In this document: positions 9,296 through 17,904 of the stretch, piece by piece
How the letters are laid out: each line of letters begins with the position of its first letter
Position numbering within the stretch: position 1 is the stretch's first letter
Source of the DNA: RGIG9115 sp045128915
GTDB lineage: Bacteria; Bacillota; Clostridia; UBA1381
Direction of reading: 5' to 3'
NCBI GenBank assembly: GCA_045128915.1
Contig: JBGVIT010000046.1
Location: 9,034-73,033 of the forward strand
Length of the DNA: 64,000 nucleotides
Notes under the pieces: model-generated
What the model saw: the letters and a program-made list of their open reading frames with translations, nothing else
Database searches by the model: none
What the model was told of the DNA's origin: nothing
Translations under genes and position numbers: made by a program

Positions 9296-9961
9296 ATGAG
9301 TCTTAATGCTTCTCAAAAAATAAAATGCCCGTCATGCGGTCAGCTTCAGGACATGACTGTATGGGATTCAATAACAGCAAAGGACAGCCCTGATTTAAAG
9401 GCTGACCTTCTTGCAGGGAAGATAAATATTTTCAAATGCTCTTCTTGCTCCCATTTTGGACTTGTTCCCACTCCCATGCTTTATCACGATGAAGATAAAA
9501 AGCTTATGATTTCATTTACACCCTCAAACGATCCGTCACTTAAACAAAGATTGTTTGAAAATGTATGCGAAACCTCAAAAGCATCCGGAGAGCTTGAAAC
9601 CTTTGAGGAATATAATCTGAGATTTGTATGCGAATACAATGCGCTTCTTGAAAAAATACTTATTTTTGATGCGGACCTTAACGACAAAGCAGTTGAAGTA
9701 ATAAAGCTTCTTATACTTTCTCAGGAACCTGAAAAGCAGGAGCAGAGAATATGCATATTCGGCAAAAAGGATAAAGACAACCTTGAATTTATGGTGCAGG
9801 ACACTAAAGAAAATATGATTTATACCTCGTCTGTTCCAACTTCCACATACGACACCATATGGCAGCAGCTTCGCTATTCGGGAGTAAAGCCATACAGCTT
9901 CGGATGGGAAATGGTAGATGCAGAGTATGCAACCAAATTAATAAACGGAATGAATAATTAA
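9296..9961 (+). CDS. CpXC-domain protein
   Basis: A 221-residue cytoplasmic protein of unknown function with an N-terminal CpXC domain. IKCPSCGQLQ at 9-18 and FKCSSCSHFG around 47-56 supply two CxxC knuckles that probably bind zinc; the rest (about 60-221) is mixed alpha/beta with no motif I know. It has no signal peptide. AAGGAGG precedes the ATG, and it follows tex by 11 nt and ends at a strong terminator, so tex-CpXC looks like a two-gene unit. A role linked to Tex is only inference from the pairing. Confidence 0.8.
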   Translation: MSLNASQKIKCPSCGQLQDMTVWDSITAKDSPDLKADLLAGKINIFKCSSCSHFGLVPTPMLYHDEDKKLMISFTPSNDPSLKQRLFENVCETSKASGELETFEEYNLRFVCEYNALLEKILIFDADLNDKAVEVIKLLILSQEPEKQEQRICIFGKKDKDNLEFMVQDTKENMIYTSSVPTSTYDTIWQQLRYSGVKPYSFGWEMVDAEYATKLINGMNN

Positions 9962-9964
9962 ACC

Positions 9965-9997
9965 CAAAAAAACTGTTGCAATGCAACAGTTTTTTTA
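9965..9997. terminator. Bidirectional intrinsic terminator between convergent operons
   Basis: The arms ACTGTTGC and GCAACAGT (9972-9979 and 9983-9990) pair around AAT and are flanked by A and T runs, so the hairpin with a U-tract works on both strands. It separates the tex operon from the leftward housekeeping operon, whose last stop codon (9995-9997) overlaps the T-run. Confidence 0.9.
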
Positions 9998-10615
9998 GTC
10001 GTGGCATAGTAATACATCATATTTTCCGTCACTATACTTATTTATAAATTCTATACTTTTTTCTTTGTTTACAAAACTACCCGTAGGAATCTTTTTGGCA
10101 AGACATTCTCTCGAATAACACTCATCTCCTGCAACTACATATGTTCTACCATTGTGCTTTATTTCAACAACGCACGAGCCTTTGGAATGACCGCCTATTT
10201 TTATAATGGTTACAGAGCTTGTAACAAAAAAGCTTTCTGAAAAAACATTCACTTTGAACCCATCCGGAATATATTTTTTGCCGCTTTCAAATTCATCTTC
10301 CTGTATATGAATAACAGCGTTTTTAAAATACTTTGCACACTCTATATGGTCATGATGAGAGTGAGTTATAACCAAATCTGTTATCTCATAGGGATAAACT
10401 CCTGCATTTTCAAGAGCTTTTACAGTTCCGATGAAATTTCGCATTACAAAGCCGGGCATAGTTTCGCAGCCGGCATCAATCAAAATCAGCTTATCTTTTT
10501 CCTTTATAAGATAGAGCTTAAAAACTATACTGCGCTCCACTTCTTTATCGCCGCCCAGAAAAACAGCACTTTCAGGCAAAACCGATTCTCCGTATATTAA
10601 AGGTATTATTTCCAT
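9995..10615 (-). CDS. MBL-fold metallo-hydrolase
   Basis: Probable zinc hydrolase of the metallo-beta-lactamase fold. HSHHDHIE is the first metal motif, GGHSKGSCVV supplies the next histidine, VAGDECYS an acidic ligand, and a late histidine is in LLCHD at the C-terminus. The layout resembles AHL-lactonase and related hydrolases, but the substrate cannot be read from sequence. I chose ATG 10615 (206 residues, MEIIPLIYGES) with AGAGGTG close upstream; an earlier ATG at 10636 overlaps the thiN stop. It ends the yicC-to-thiN operon and is not part of the usual cluster in other Firmicutes. Confidence 0.82.
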   Translation of the reverse strand: MEIIPLIYGESVLPESAVFLGGDKEVERSIVFKLYLIKEKDKLILIDAGCETMPGFVMRNFIGTVKALENAGVYPYEITDLVITHSHHDHIECAKYFKNAVIHIQEDEFESGKKYIPDGFKVNVFSESFFVTSSVTIIKIGGHSKGSCVVEIKHNGRTYVVAGDECYSRECLAKKIPTGSFVNKEKSIEFINKYSDGKYDVLLCHD

Positions 10616-10637
10616 TGGCCACCTCTCAGAAATCATT

Positions 10638-11249
10638 TTATATGCCGTCTGTTATTATGATAATGCCTTCGCCTTTTTGGGATGTATATTGAGCTTGATT
10701 GTCTATTACAACATTCGATATGCCCTTTGATTGACCGAAATACATAGTTTCATTATTCATGGGATAGTCAAGGCCTTTTGTTGTTATTCCCTCTATACTT
10801 TGAGTCAAGGGGATAAGAGAAACTGTTTTTCCTTTGCAGTTTTCTAAGGTGAACTTATCTTTATAGAAATATATTTTGTTGTTCTTGTCCTCTATATGTC
10901 CCGAAATATTACTTTGATGCAGTAGCCTTAACAAAAATATATTGGCAATAGTATGGTCAGCCCTACTGCCCATGCATCCCAGCAAAACTATTTCGTCAGG
11001 GTGCATATCTATTGCGTGACGGAGAGCAAGTTCTGTATCTGTAAAATCCTTTCGCTCCGGAAATAAAATAGCTTCCTTTTCCGTTGAAATGTTGTTCTTT
11101 ACAGAGTCCATATCACCCATTAACAGATTCACATGGATTCCGTTTTCCTTGGCGCTGTCATATCCGCTGTCAGCGCATATTACATAATCGTCGGCGGTGA
11201 TTTTTTCTGAATACGAAAAATCACCGCCTGATATAATTACAATTCTCAT
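10638..11249 (-). CDS. thiN: Thiamine pyrophosphokinase
   Basis: Transfers pyrophosphate from ATP to thiamine to give thiamine diphosphate. The 203 residues include ADSGYDSAKENGI near 26-38, LLMGDMDSV near 43-51, FPERKDFTDTELAL and GCMGSRADHT, the acidic and arginine motifs of the TPK fold. The ATG lies 1 nt beyond the rpe stop, so the two are probably coupled. The rpe-thiN pair is conserved in Firmicutes next to rsgA. No TPP riboswitch is visible, as expected for an internal operon gene. Confidence 0.93.
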   Translation of the reverse strand: MRIVIISGGDFSYSEKITADDYVICADSGYDSAKENGIHVNLLMGDMDSVKNNISTEKEAILFPERKDFTDTELALRHAIDMHPDEIVLLGCMGSRADHTIANIFLLRLLHQSNISGHIEDKNNKIYFYKDKFTLENCKGKTVSLIPLTQSIEGITTKGLDYPMNNETMYFGQSKGISNVVIDNQAQYTSQKGEGIIIITDGI

Positions 11250-11250
11250 T

Positions 11251-11889
11251 TTATCTGCAAAGCTCCATAAGCTCTTTTACACTACCTTGTATATCATCAT
11301 TAAAAACAGCAGTTCCCGCAACAAGCACATCTGCGCCTAAAGCATGGACTTTAGCTATATTTGATTTGTTTACGCCGCCGTCAACCTCAATATGAAAATT
11401 ATCTCCTGCTTCTTTTCTTAATGCCTGAATTTTGCTGTTTACGTCCTCTATATATTTTTGACCACCATAGCCCGGAAATACACTCATTACAAGAGCTAAA
11501 TCAATGTCCTGAATATACGGCAGAAGCTTTTCCCAAGGTGTATCAGGATTTATGGCAATTCCTACATCCTTTCCGAAGCTTCTTATCATTTTGATACATT
11601 CTTTTATATCCTTTGTACATTCAACATGGATTGTTATGCCGTCAGCGCCTGCTTTGGCAAATGGTTCTATATACTTTTCGGCATTATCTATCATAAGATG
11701 AACATCAAAATACTGATTTGAAACAGGGCGAAGCGCTTCTACCACTCCCGGTCCAAAGCTAAGATTGGGAACAAAATGTCCGTCCATTATATCAAGATGC
11801 AGCCACCGGGCACCCGCTTTTTCTGATGCTTTTACCTGGTCACCAAGGCAAAGATAATCTGCCGCAAGAATAGAAGGTGATAATATCAT
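11251..11889 (-). CDS. rpe: Ribulose-phosphate 3-epimerase
   Basis: TIM-barrel enzyme interconverting ribulose-5-P and xylulose-5-P in the pentose phosphate pathway. The 212 residues start MILSPSILAADY and contain HLDIMDGHFVPNLSFGP (about 32-48), HLMI, GITIHVE, NPDTP, MSVFPGYGGQ and EVDGGVN, which carry the metal and catalytic residues of the family. AGAGGAG precedes the ATG. It also serves any pentose entering from the right-hand sugar operon (inference). Full length. Confidence 0.96.
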   Translation of the reverse strand: MILSPSILAADYLCLGDQVKASEKAGARWLHLDIMDGHFVPNLSFGPGVVEALRPVSNQYFDVHLMIDNAEKYIEPFAKAGADGITIHVECTKDIKECIKMIRSFGKDVGIAINPDTPWEKLLPYIQDIDLALVMSVFPGYGGQKYIEDVNSKIQALRKEAGDNFHIEVDGGVNKSNIAKVHALGADVLVAGTAVFNDDIQGSVKELMELCR

Positions 11890-11904
11890 TTGTAGTTCTC
11901 CTCT

Positions 11905-12648
11905 TTATTGTGTTATATATTCCTCAAATATGACCTTGACTTCTTCTTCGGTCATGTTCTCAGCTTTGATGTCGTACATTACATCGTCCTTGCTGAATAC
12001 AACATTTACAACATTTTCGGATTCTGGTGCTTCAGCGACTTCTGCCTTTTCTTCCGAAGTTACAGGAATAACCGAAACAGTCATGATTTTATCGTCAGCA
12101 GCATACACATGAATCTCTGTGCCGTCCTCATTATATACTGACGAAACCTGACTGAATTCCTCAGGCATTTCCATACCCCCACCGGCTGCTACTTGACTGT
12201 TTTCAGGCATCATACGCGGTGCAATATCTACAGATGCAACCGCTACGCTTTCAGTATCTGCCACAGACTGAACCTTTTCGGCATCCGGCATGCTGCGCAA
12301 AATCGGCTGATTTGCTTTTTTTGTTTTTTTCGATGCAGTTGTTTGCTTATTCTGTACCGGCATTGTAGTTGAAGGGGTTTCCTCCGTTTGATTTGTTGGT
12401 ATTACAGCACAAATTTCGCTGTCTGCAACAGGAATAGGTTCTGTTACCGGTTTATTAATCAATGCAGGATACGCCACACCGCAGCCTATAACTACCGCTA
12501 TCGCCGCTGCAAGTGAGCTTACGGCTGTGAAGTTAATTTTCCTCGGTCTTTTCGCCTCGGCAGAAAAAGCTGTTTTCAAAGTTTTTTCCAGCAAAGCTTC
12601 ATCAATTATTATGTTATCATTTGCTTCTTTGTAGAGTTTTCTAAACAA
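11905..12648 (-). CDS. Putative membrane anti-sigma factor / sigma-associated protein
   Basis: A 247-residue protein starting at TTG 12648 (GGAGGG 7 nt upstream) and overlapping the ECF sigma gene by 8 nt. Residues 1-38 are a cytoplasmic stretch, 42-62 (AVSSLAAAIAVVIGCGVAYP) one membrane segment, then a Thr/Lys/Ala/Val-rich extracytoplasmic linker and a C-terminal domain ending MYDIKAENMTEEEVKVIF, reminiscent of DUF4367-like sensor domains. No zinc-binding HxxxCxxC anti-sigma motif is present. The overlap with the sigma gene and the topology suggest that it restrains the sigma factor, but this is inference and it could instead be a sigma-controlled envelope protein. Confidence 0.6.
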   Translation of the reverse strand: MFRKLYKEANDNIIIDEALLEKTLKTAFSAEAKRPRKINFTAVSSLAAAIAVVIGCGVAYPALINKPVTEPIPVADSEICAVIPTNQTEETPSTTMPVQNKQTTASKKTKKANQPILRSMPDAEKVQSVADTESVAVASVDIAPRMMPENSQVAAGGGMEMPEEFSQVSSVYNEDGTEIHVYAADDKIMTVSVIPVTSEEKAEVAEAPESENVVNVVFSKDDVMYDIKAENMTEEEVKVIFEEYITQ

Positions 12649-13126
12649 AATCGTACCCTCCTTCCAGCTTTTCCTTGAGCATCATTCTTGCTCTTCGAAG
12701 CAGGGATTTTACAGTATTCTCTTTCTGTCCAAGGCATTGAGATATTTCAGCAACAGACATATCTTCATAATAGAACAAATGAATAACAGAGCGATATTTT
12801 TGCGGAAGCTCCAACGTTGCGTAATAAACTTCACTTTTTTCCTCATGCTCAAAGGGAATATCCTGAGAAAATCCCTCTGTTTTCTTATACCATGAATCAG
12901 CGAAAACGTTTTTACTGCAGTTAATTGTTACACGTAAAAGCCACGCTTTTATATGCTCTTCACTCTCAAAATCAATGTCCTTTTGTATGTATCTCAAAAA
13001 AACTTCCTGAACCACATCATCAGCAGTTTCCTTGCTTTTTGTCTGGTTCAGGGCAAGCTTATAAACCATGGAGAAATACTTGCGTGTCATTTGTTCTTTA
13101 AATTCGCGTGTTTTTAAAACTGACAC
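12641..13126 (-). CDS. ECF-family RNA polymerase sigma factor
   Basis: A 161-residue alternative sigma factor with only regions 2 and 4. Region 2 includes MVYKLALNQTKSKETADDVV and VFLRYIQ (about 20-50) and IKAWLLRVTINCSKN (about 60-74). Region 4 is the helix-turn-helix YRSVIHLFYYEDMSVAEI to KENTVKSLLRRARMML near the C-terminus. Start is GTG 13126 with AGGGGG 8 nt upstream. Its own upstream DNA carries an ECF-like promoter, suggesting positive autoregulation. The sigma/membrane pair interrupts the common rsgA-rpe-thiN order. Confidence 0.9.
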   Translation of the reverse strand: MSVLKTREFKEQMTRKYFSMVYKLALNQTKSKETADDVVQEVFLRYIQKDIDFESEEHIKAWLLRVTINCSKNVFADSWYKKTEGFSQDIPFEHEEKSEVYYATLELPQKYRSVIHLFYYEDMSVAEISQCLGQKENTVKSLLRRARMMLKEKLEGGYDFV

Positions 13127-13148
13127 TGTATAATCCCCCTTTGTATAT

Positions 13149-13177
13149 AATACCTTTTAATCTATGGAAAGGTTGCA
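13149..13177 (-). promoter_or_regulatory. ECF-type promoter upstream of the sigma gene
   Basis: On the minus strand TGCAACCTTT (13168-13177) matches the AAC-containing -35 typical of ECF sigma factors. GGTATT (13149-13154) follows 17 bp after TGCAAC in the position of a CGT-type -10. No sigma-A-type -35 is paired with it. The site lies in the gap between rsgA and the sigma gene. Confidence 0.65.
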
Positions 13178-13195
13178 TTTTGTCGCAAAAAGTTT

Positions 13196-14050
13196 TTAGT
13201 AAATTTTTCTTGATTTTATTGTTTCGTACATTCGGCAATAGCTTTCGTATCTTGAAACTGAAATCTCACCGTTTTCTACTGCAGCGCGTACTCTACAGCC
13301 TATATCTTTAATATGGGAACAGCCCCTGAACTTACATTCTCCCGAAAGCTTTGATATTTCAGGAAAACACTCCTCAAGTTCTCCTTCCTCCATTTCAGGA
13401 ATTTCAAGAGAACTGAAGCCGGGTGTATCAAGCACAAAGCCGCCACTTATACTTATCAGTTCAACGTGGCGAGTTGTATGCTTTCCTCTTTCTATTTTTT
13501 CCGAAAGGCCGCCCGTTTCAAGACCTGCATCTGTAAGCAGATTTAATAGGGTTGATTTCCCCACTCCCGAAAGACCTGCAAAGGCTGTTATTTTATTTTT
13601 TATAAGATTTTCTAATACTTCTATATTTTCATGCTTGTCTGCACATACGGACAGAACCTCATAGCCTGCACCTTCATATATACTTACTATATCCCGACGT
13701 TCGGCAAGGTCTGTTTTATTTATGCATATTACGGGTGTTATGCCGCTTTTTTCGGCATGGACAAGCATTTTATCTATCAGCATAAGATTAGGTTCAGGAG
13801 ATGCCGCCGCCGTTACTATTACGAGCGTATCTACGTTTGAAACGGCAGGACGAACAAGAGAATTACGGCGAGGCAATATTTCATTAATACTGCCCTTGCC
13901 GTTTTTTACTTCTATAAGAACCTTATCCCCAACCATTGGAGTGATTTTCTCTTTTCTGAATATTCCTCTGGCTTTACATTCATATACAGCATCGTCTGAT
14001 AATACATAATAAAATCCGCCAATGCCTTTTGTTATAATTCCCTCTTGCAT
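13196..14050 (-). CDS. rsgA: Small ribosomal subunit biogenesis GTPase RsgA
   Basis: Circularly permuted GTPase that acts late in 30S maturation. From ATG 14050 the 284 residues have an OB-fold N-terminus, the permuted order NKTD (G4), GLSGVGKSTL (G1), TTRHVEL (G2) and DTPGFSS (G3), and a C-terminal zinc knuckle with CKFRGCSH and a second cysteine nearby. An extension to TTG 14074 would overlap the prkC end and has no better ribosome site; neither start has a clear Shine-Dalgarno, so coupling to prkC translation is likely. The prkC-rsgA neighbourhood is conserved. Confidence 0.95.
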   Translation of the reverse strand: MQEGIITKGIGGFYYVLSDDAVYECKARGIFRKEKITPMVGDKVLIEVKNGKGSINEILPRRNSLVRPAVSNVDTLVIVTAAASPEPNLMLIDKMLVHAEKSGITPVICINKTDLAERRDIVSIYEGAGYEVLSVCADKHENIEVLENLIKNKITAFAGLSGVGKSTLLNLLTDAGLETGGLSEKIERGKHTTRHVELISISGGFVLDTPGFSSLEIPEMEEGELEECFPEISKLSGECKFRGCSHIKDIGCRVRAAVENGEISVSRYESYCRMYETIKSRKIY

Positions 14051-14057
14051 ATACTGA

Positions 14058-16064
14058 TTAATCCATATCAACAATTTCTTCTTTTACGCTTTTGCCGTCA
14101 AAATATACGACTACTTTCATTTTACCGCTTCCTGTAATATCTATGGAAATGGTATCACCGCCGTTTTTGGTCTTTTCATATTGTGTTTTGCCGTCAACGG
14201 TAATCTTAACATCTACCGAACCCATATCATCAGGAATCTGCATGGTAAATTCTTTTGTTTTCAAACCGTTATCCTCAGAAGGATCTTCGCCTTCATCAGG
14301 GATTGCTGTTTTTGAAGGTACGATGGTAGGTGCTACAAAATCATCATTTGTACCCACTCCGGTACTTAATACTATTGAAACAGATGCTCCGGCTTTTACC
14401 TGCTTGCCAGCTTCAGGGCTTTGAGAAATAACTGTTCCCGCAGGCTGCGGTGAATCCTTTTTAGTAACTGATACAAGTTTTAAGTTCCATTGCTGACAAA
14501 GATACTCTGCGCCTATCTGTGTCTCCCCATAGAAGCTGGGAACAACTACGTCTTCATCAGGAATAGGAGTTTCACTTGCAGGGGGCTTACCCTGACTTAC
14601 ATGGATTGTTACTATATCGTCTTTATTAAGCTTTGTTCCTACTTCAGGCGACTGACGTATTACCTGACCTGGAGGAACTGTCTCGCTGTATTCCTCGTTA
14701 AGAATATAGCTGAGGTCTGCTTCTATTATGTCATTAATAGCGTCTTCTACCGCCATGCCCTTAATATACGGCACTGATATATCACCGCCTGAAGAACCGA
14801 TACTTACTACTACAAATACTTCTTCAGTCTTTTTTATATGTGATTTTGCTTCAGGCATCTGGGATATAATCCTTCCCTCTTCAACATCATCGGAAAGCGC
14901 ATATTCCAGCTGGTCTGATATGATAATTCCTTTTTCTTCAGCAAGCTTCACAGCATCTTCCAGCAACGCTCCCTTAAAGTTAGGAACGACTACCTGACCT
15001 ACTGTTTTTTGCATATGAGCATAGATACCGAATGCCGAAAGAATGATTACAATTACTGTTATAAATGCAAGAATTGTTGCTGCCTTATCAGCCTTCTTTT
15101 CCGCTTCTGTCTTTTGCTTTTTAACCTTCTTTTGCTTTTTGGGAATGTCAGATTCGTCTATTCTGAACTGTTTTGTATCGCCCATATCGTCTTCGGCTTC
15201 AACAACGGGAATCTCCGGAACGACAACGGGTATATTGCTTATTGCAGCGTTAAGGTCTGCAATCATTTCTGTTGCTGTCTGGTATCTGCCTGACTGTTCT
15301 TTTGATATTGCTTTATTAACTATCTTTGCTACATCACCGGGTACAGACGGATTGTAATCAAGAACTGACGGAGGCTGTTTTTCAATATGCATAAGAGCCA
15401 CCGCTACTGCTGATTCACCATCAAACGGCACTTTGCCTGTAAGCATTTCAAAAAGCACTACACCCAAAGAGTAAATATCCGACCTTGCATCTGTGAATCC
15501 ACCTCTTGCCTGCTCAGGCGAAATGTAATGTACCGAGCCCATAGCGTTATGGTCACCAACTACCAAAGTTTCGGTAGTTGCCGCCTTTGCTATACCGAAG
15601 TCGGTTACTTTCAGAGTCTTGTCCTCTGTCATAAGTATGTTCTGCGGCTTGATGTCACGGTGAACTACGTCCTTTGAATGAGCAGCTTCTAAAGCCTGAG
15701 CAATCTGTACTGCAAATTCACACGCTTCGTTCCATGCAATCGGTCCGTTCTCTCTTATATATTTCTTAAGAGTAACGCCGTCAACCAATTCCATAACCAT
15801 ATAATCAAGGCCATCTACTTCACCAACGTCAAAAATCTGTACTATATTATTATGATTAAGCTTTGCAGCCGCAAGGGCTTCTTGCTTGAAGCTTCTGAGT
15901 GCTGTTTCGTCATCCTTAACGCTTTCACGCAGTACCTTTATTGCAACTTCTCTTTTTAAAAGCTCACATTCAGCTCTGTAAACTGACGCCATACCGCCTG
16001 TTCCAATAAGCTCAAGCACGTGATAACGCTCTGCCAAGGTTCTTCCAACTAAGTTTTCAATCAT
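14058..16064 (-). CDS. prkC: PASTA-domain serine/threonine protein kinase (PrkC/PknB type)
   Basis: Membrane kinase that senses peptidoglycan fragments or lipid II and phosphorylates cytoplasmic targets. From ATG 16064 the 668 residues show the Hanks kinase domain (GTGGMASV at 21-28, K43, HRDIKPQNI near 135, DFGIAK), a basic juxtamembrane segment, one membrane helix (about residues 338-360) and three extracellular PASTA domains followed by a C-terminal beta domain of about 90 residues ending in FDGKSVKEEIVDMD. AAAGGG is 9 nt before this ATG; an in-frame ATG 18 nt earlier overlaps that site. The partner phosphatase lies directly upstream. Confidence 0.95.
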   Translation of the reverse strand: MIENLVGRTLAERYHVLELIGTGGMASVYRAECELLKREVAIKVLRESVKDDETALRSFKQEALAAAKLNHNNIVQIFDVGEVDGLDYMVMELVDGVTLKKYIRENGPIAWNEACEFAVQIAQALEAAHSKDVVHRDIKPQNILMTEDKTLKVTDFGIAKAATTETLVVGDHNAMGSVHYISPEQARGGFTDARSDIYSLGVVLFEMLTGKVPFDGESAVAVALMHIEKQPPSVLDYNPSVPGDVAKIVNKAISKEQSGRYQTATEMIADLNAAISNIPVVVPEIPVVEAEDDMGDTKQFRIDESDIPKKQKKVKKQKTEAEKKADKAATILAFITVIVIILSAFGIYAHMQKTVGQVVVPNFKGALLEDAVKLAEEKGIIISDQLEYALSDDVEEGRIISQMPEAKSHIKKTEEVFVVVSIGSSGGDISVPYIKGMAVEDAINDIIEADLSYILNEEYSETVPPGQVIRQSPEVGTKLNKDDIVTIHVSQGKPPASETPIPDEDVVVPSFYGETQIGAEYLCQQWNLKLVSVTKKDSPQPAGTVISQSPEAGKQVKAGASVSIVLSTGVGTNDDFVAPTIVPSKTAIPDEGEDPSEDNGLKTKEFTMQIPDDMGSVDVKITVDGKTQYEKTKNGGDTISIDITGSGKMKVVVYFDGKSVKEEIVDMD

Positions 16065-16117
16065 TTTTAAAATCCCTTTCATATGTTATATATCATCTGT
16101 AAAAGTATCTTTTAAAA

Positions 16118-16831
16118 TTATTCTCCCATAAGGGCAACTGTTATATTGTCATTTCCTCCGCGTGAATTTGCAAGCTCTACCAATTTCTCGGCTGCCTCCT
16201 GCAAGCTCTTGCTTTCGGATACTATATTGCGCATTTCGTAATTATCCACCAGATTAGAAAGTCCGTCACTACACAAAAGCACCGTTCCGCCTTCCCATTC
16301 CTCACAAAATGTATCAACCAATACGTCCTTTTCCGTTCCCATAGCACGAGTGATATAATTTCGTTTCGGGTGGCGCTTTGCTTGCTGTTCAGTGATTTCT
16401 CCCTTCATAACAAGCTGCCACACATACGAATGGTCTATGGAAATCTGTCGTATTTCGTCTTCCCTTATGATATAAGCCCGGCTATCGCCCACATTACCTA
16501 CAACCAGCTTACCGTTATGAACTAAGGCTGTTACCGATGTGGTACCCATGCCCATAAGCTTGGAATTCTCTTCGGCATAATCATATATTTTTTTGTTCGC
16601 TGCCACAAATGCATCACGAATCTTATCTTCATAGTCAATTTTTCTTTTTCTCGTTTTCAGAACTTTTTCCTGAATAACCTCAATCGCCATTTTACTTGCG
16701 ACCTCTCCGGCGTTATGACCGCCCATACCATCGGCAACTATTACCATATACGGTTCTTTGTCGTTTATGAAAACATTATCTTCATTCTGACGCCTTAATT
16801 TGCCGATGTCAGTCATATAACCAAAATTCAA
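16118..16831 (-). CDS. prpC: PP2C-type serine/threonine phosphatase (PrpC/Stp)
   Basis: Metal-dependent phosphatase that reverses PrkC phosphorylation. The metal and catalytic motifs are TDIGKLRRQNEDN near the start, VADGMGGHNAGE (about 33-44), VGNVGDSRAYI, and LLCSDGLSNLV with RGGNDNIT at the C-terminus. TTG 16831 is preferred because GAGGGGG is about 9 nt upstream; two in-frame GTGs (16837, 16840) abut that site and cannot use it. It is 53 nt upstream of prkC, the usual phosphatase-kinase pair. Confidence 0.95.
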   Translation of the reverse strand: MNFGYMTDIGKLRRQNEDNVFINDKEPYMVIVADGMGGHNAGEVASKMAIEVIQEKVLKTRKRKIDYEDKIRDAFVAANKKIYDYAEENSKLMGMGTTSVTALVHNGKLVVGNVGDSRAYIIREDEIRQISIDHSYVWQLVMKGEITEQQAKRHPKRNYITRAMGTEKDVLVDTFCEEWEGGTVLLCSDGLSNLVDNYEMRNIVSESKSLQEAAEKLVELANSRGGNDNITVALMGE

Positions 16832-16872
16832 TTCCACCACCCCCTCTTATCTGTGATAATATGTCACAGAAA

Positions 16873-17904
16873 TTATGACTCATCAGAATTCTTGCTGTGC
16901 TTTCTGCGAAGCTGACCGCATGATGCACTTATATCGCTGCCAAGCTCACGTCTGACAGTTGCATTAATGCCCATGCTTTCAAGTTTTGCACGAAACTCTG
17001 ATGCATAATTGCTTTTCTTGTAGTTTCTCTCCTCCACGTGATTGACGGGAATGAGATTTACATGGCACAGCATTGATGATAATAACCGTGCTAATTTCTT
17101 CGCGTGTTCATCGCTGTCATTTACACCGGCTATAAGAGAATACTCAAAAGTTATTCTTCTACCGGTTTTATTTATGTAATATTTTGCAGCATCAATAAGC
17201 TCTCCTATGGGATATTTTTTATTGATGGGCATAATCTTACTTCTTGTTTCATCGTCTGCCGCATGAAGCGAAATACAGAGATTAAGCTGAGTCTGCATAT
17301 CGGCAAGACTTATTATTTTGGGGACTATTCCGCAGGTTGAAAGGCTTATATGCCGCCAGCCTATGTTAAGCCCTGATTTATGTGTTACATTATCAAGGAA
17401 TACAAGAACATTTTCATAATTATCAAGCGGCTCGCCAATCCCCATAAGAACTATATTTGAAATTCTCTCTCCCATATCCTTCTGGGCAAATATAACCTGA
17501 TCCAGAATTTCGCCTGCAGTAAGGTTTCTTACTTTTCCGTCTATGGTAGATGCACAAAATCCGCAGCCCATAGCACAGCCAACCTGAGTTGAGATGCAAA
17601 TGCTTAGTCCGTGATTGTACTTCATTACAACAGTTTCAATGCAATTTCCGTCTTCAAGACCGAATAAGTATTTAACCGTCCCATCAAGCTTGGAAACAAG
17701 CTTAAGCTCAGTTTTAGGGCATGATACAAAGCATTTTTCTTTCAGCTTTTCTCTTAGCTTAAGACTAAGGTTGCTCATTTCGTCGATAGTTGATACTCCC
17801 TTATGAAGCCATGAAAAAATCTGCTGCGCTCTGAATTTGCTCTCGCCCAGATTTTTTATGAAATCTGTAAGCTGCTCATATGTTAAGTCCTTTAAATTAA
17901 TCAT
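16873..17904 (-). CDS. rlmN: 23S rRNA (adenine-2503-C2)/tRNA methyltransferase RlmN
   Basis: Radical-SAM enzyme that methylates A2503 of 23S rRNA. The 343 residues contain the radical-SAM cluster CAMGCGFC (C110, C114, C117), GEPLDNYENV, and the late cysteine in SASCGQLR (about 333) that carries the transferred methyl in the known mechanism. The ATG overlaps the rsmB stop in an ATGA, so the genes are translationally coupled. Typical length for the family. Confidence 0.97.
   Translation of the reverse strand: MINLKDLTYEQLTDFIKNLGESKFRAQQIFSWLHKGVSTIDEMSNLSLKLREKLKEKCFVSCPKTELKLVSKLDGTVKYLFGLEDGNCIETVVMKYNHGLSICISTQVGCAMGCGFCASTIDGKVRNLTAGEILDQVIFAQKDMGERISNIVLMGIGEPLDNYENVLVFLDNVTHKSGLNIGWRHISLSTCGIVPKIISLADMQTQLNLCISLHAADDETRSKIMPINKKYPIGELIDAAKYYINKTGRRITFEYSLIAGVNDSDEHAKKLARLLSSMLCHVNLIPVNHVEERNYKKSNYASEFRAKLESMGINATVRRELGSDISASCGQLRRKHSKNSDES

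Noticed and set aside
10620..11260. TPP riboswitch for thiN
   Set aside because: thiN starts 1 nt after rpe; no leader exists to hold one.
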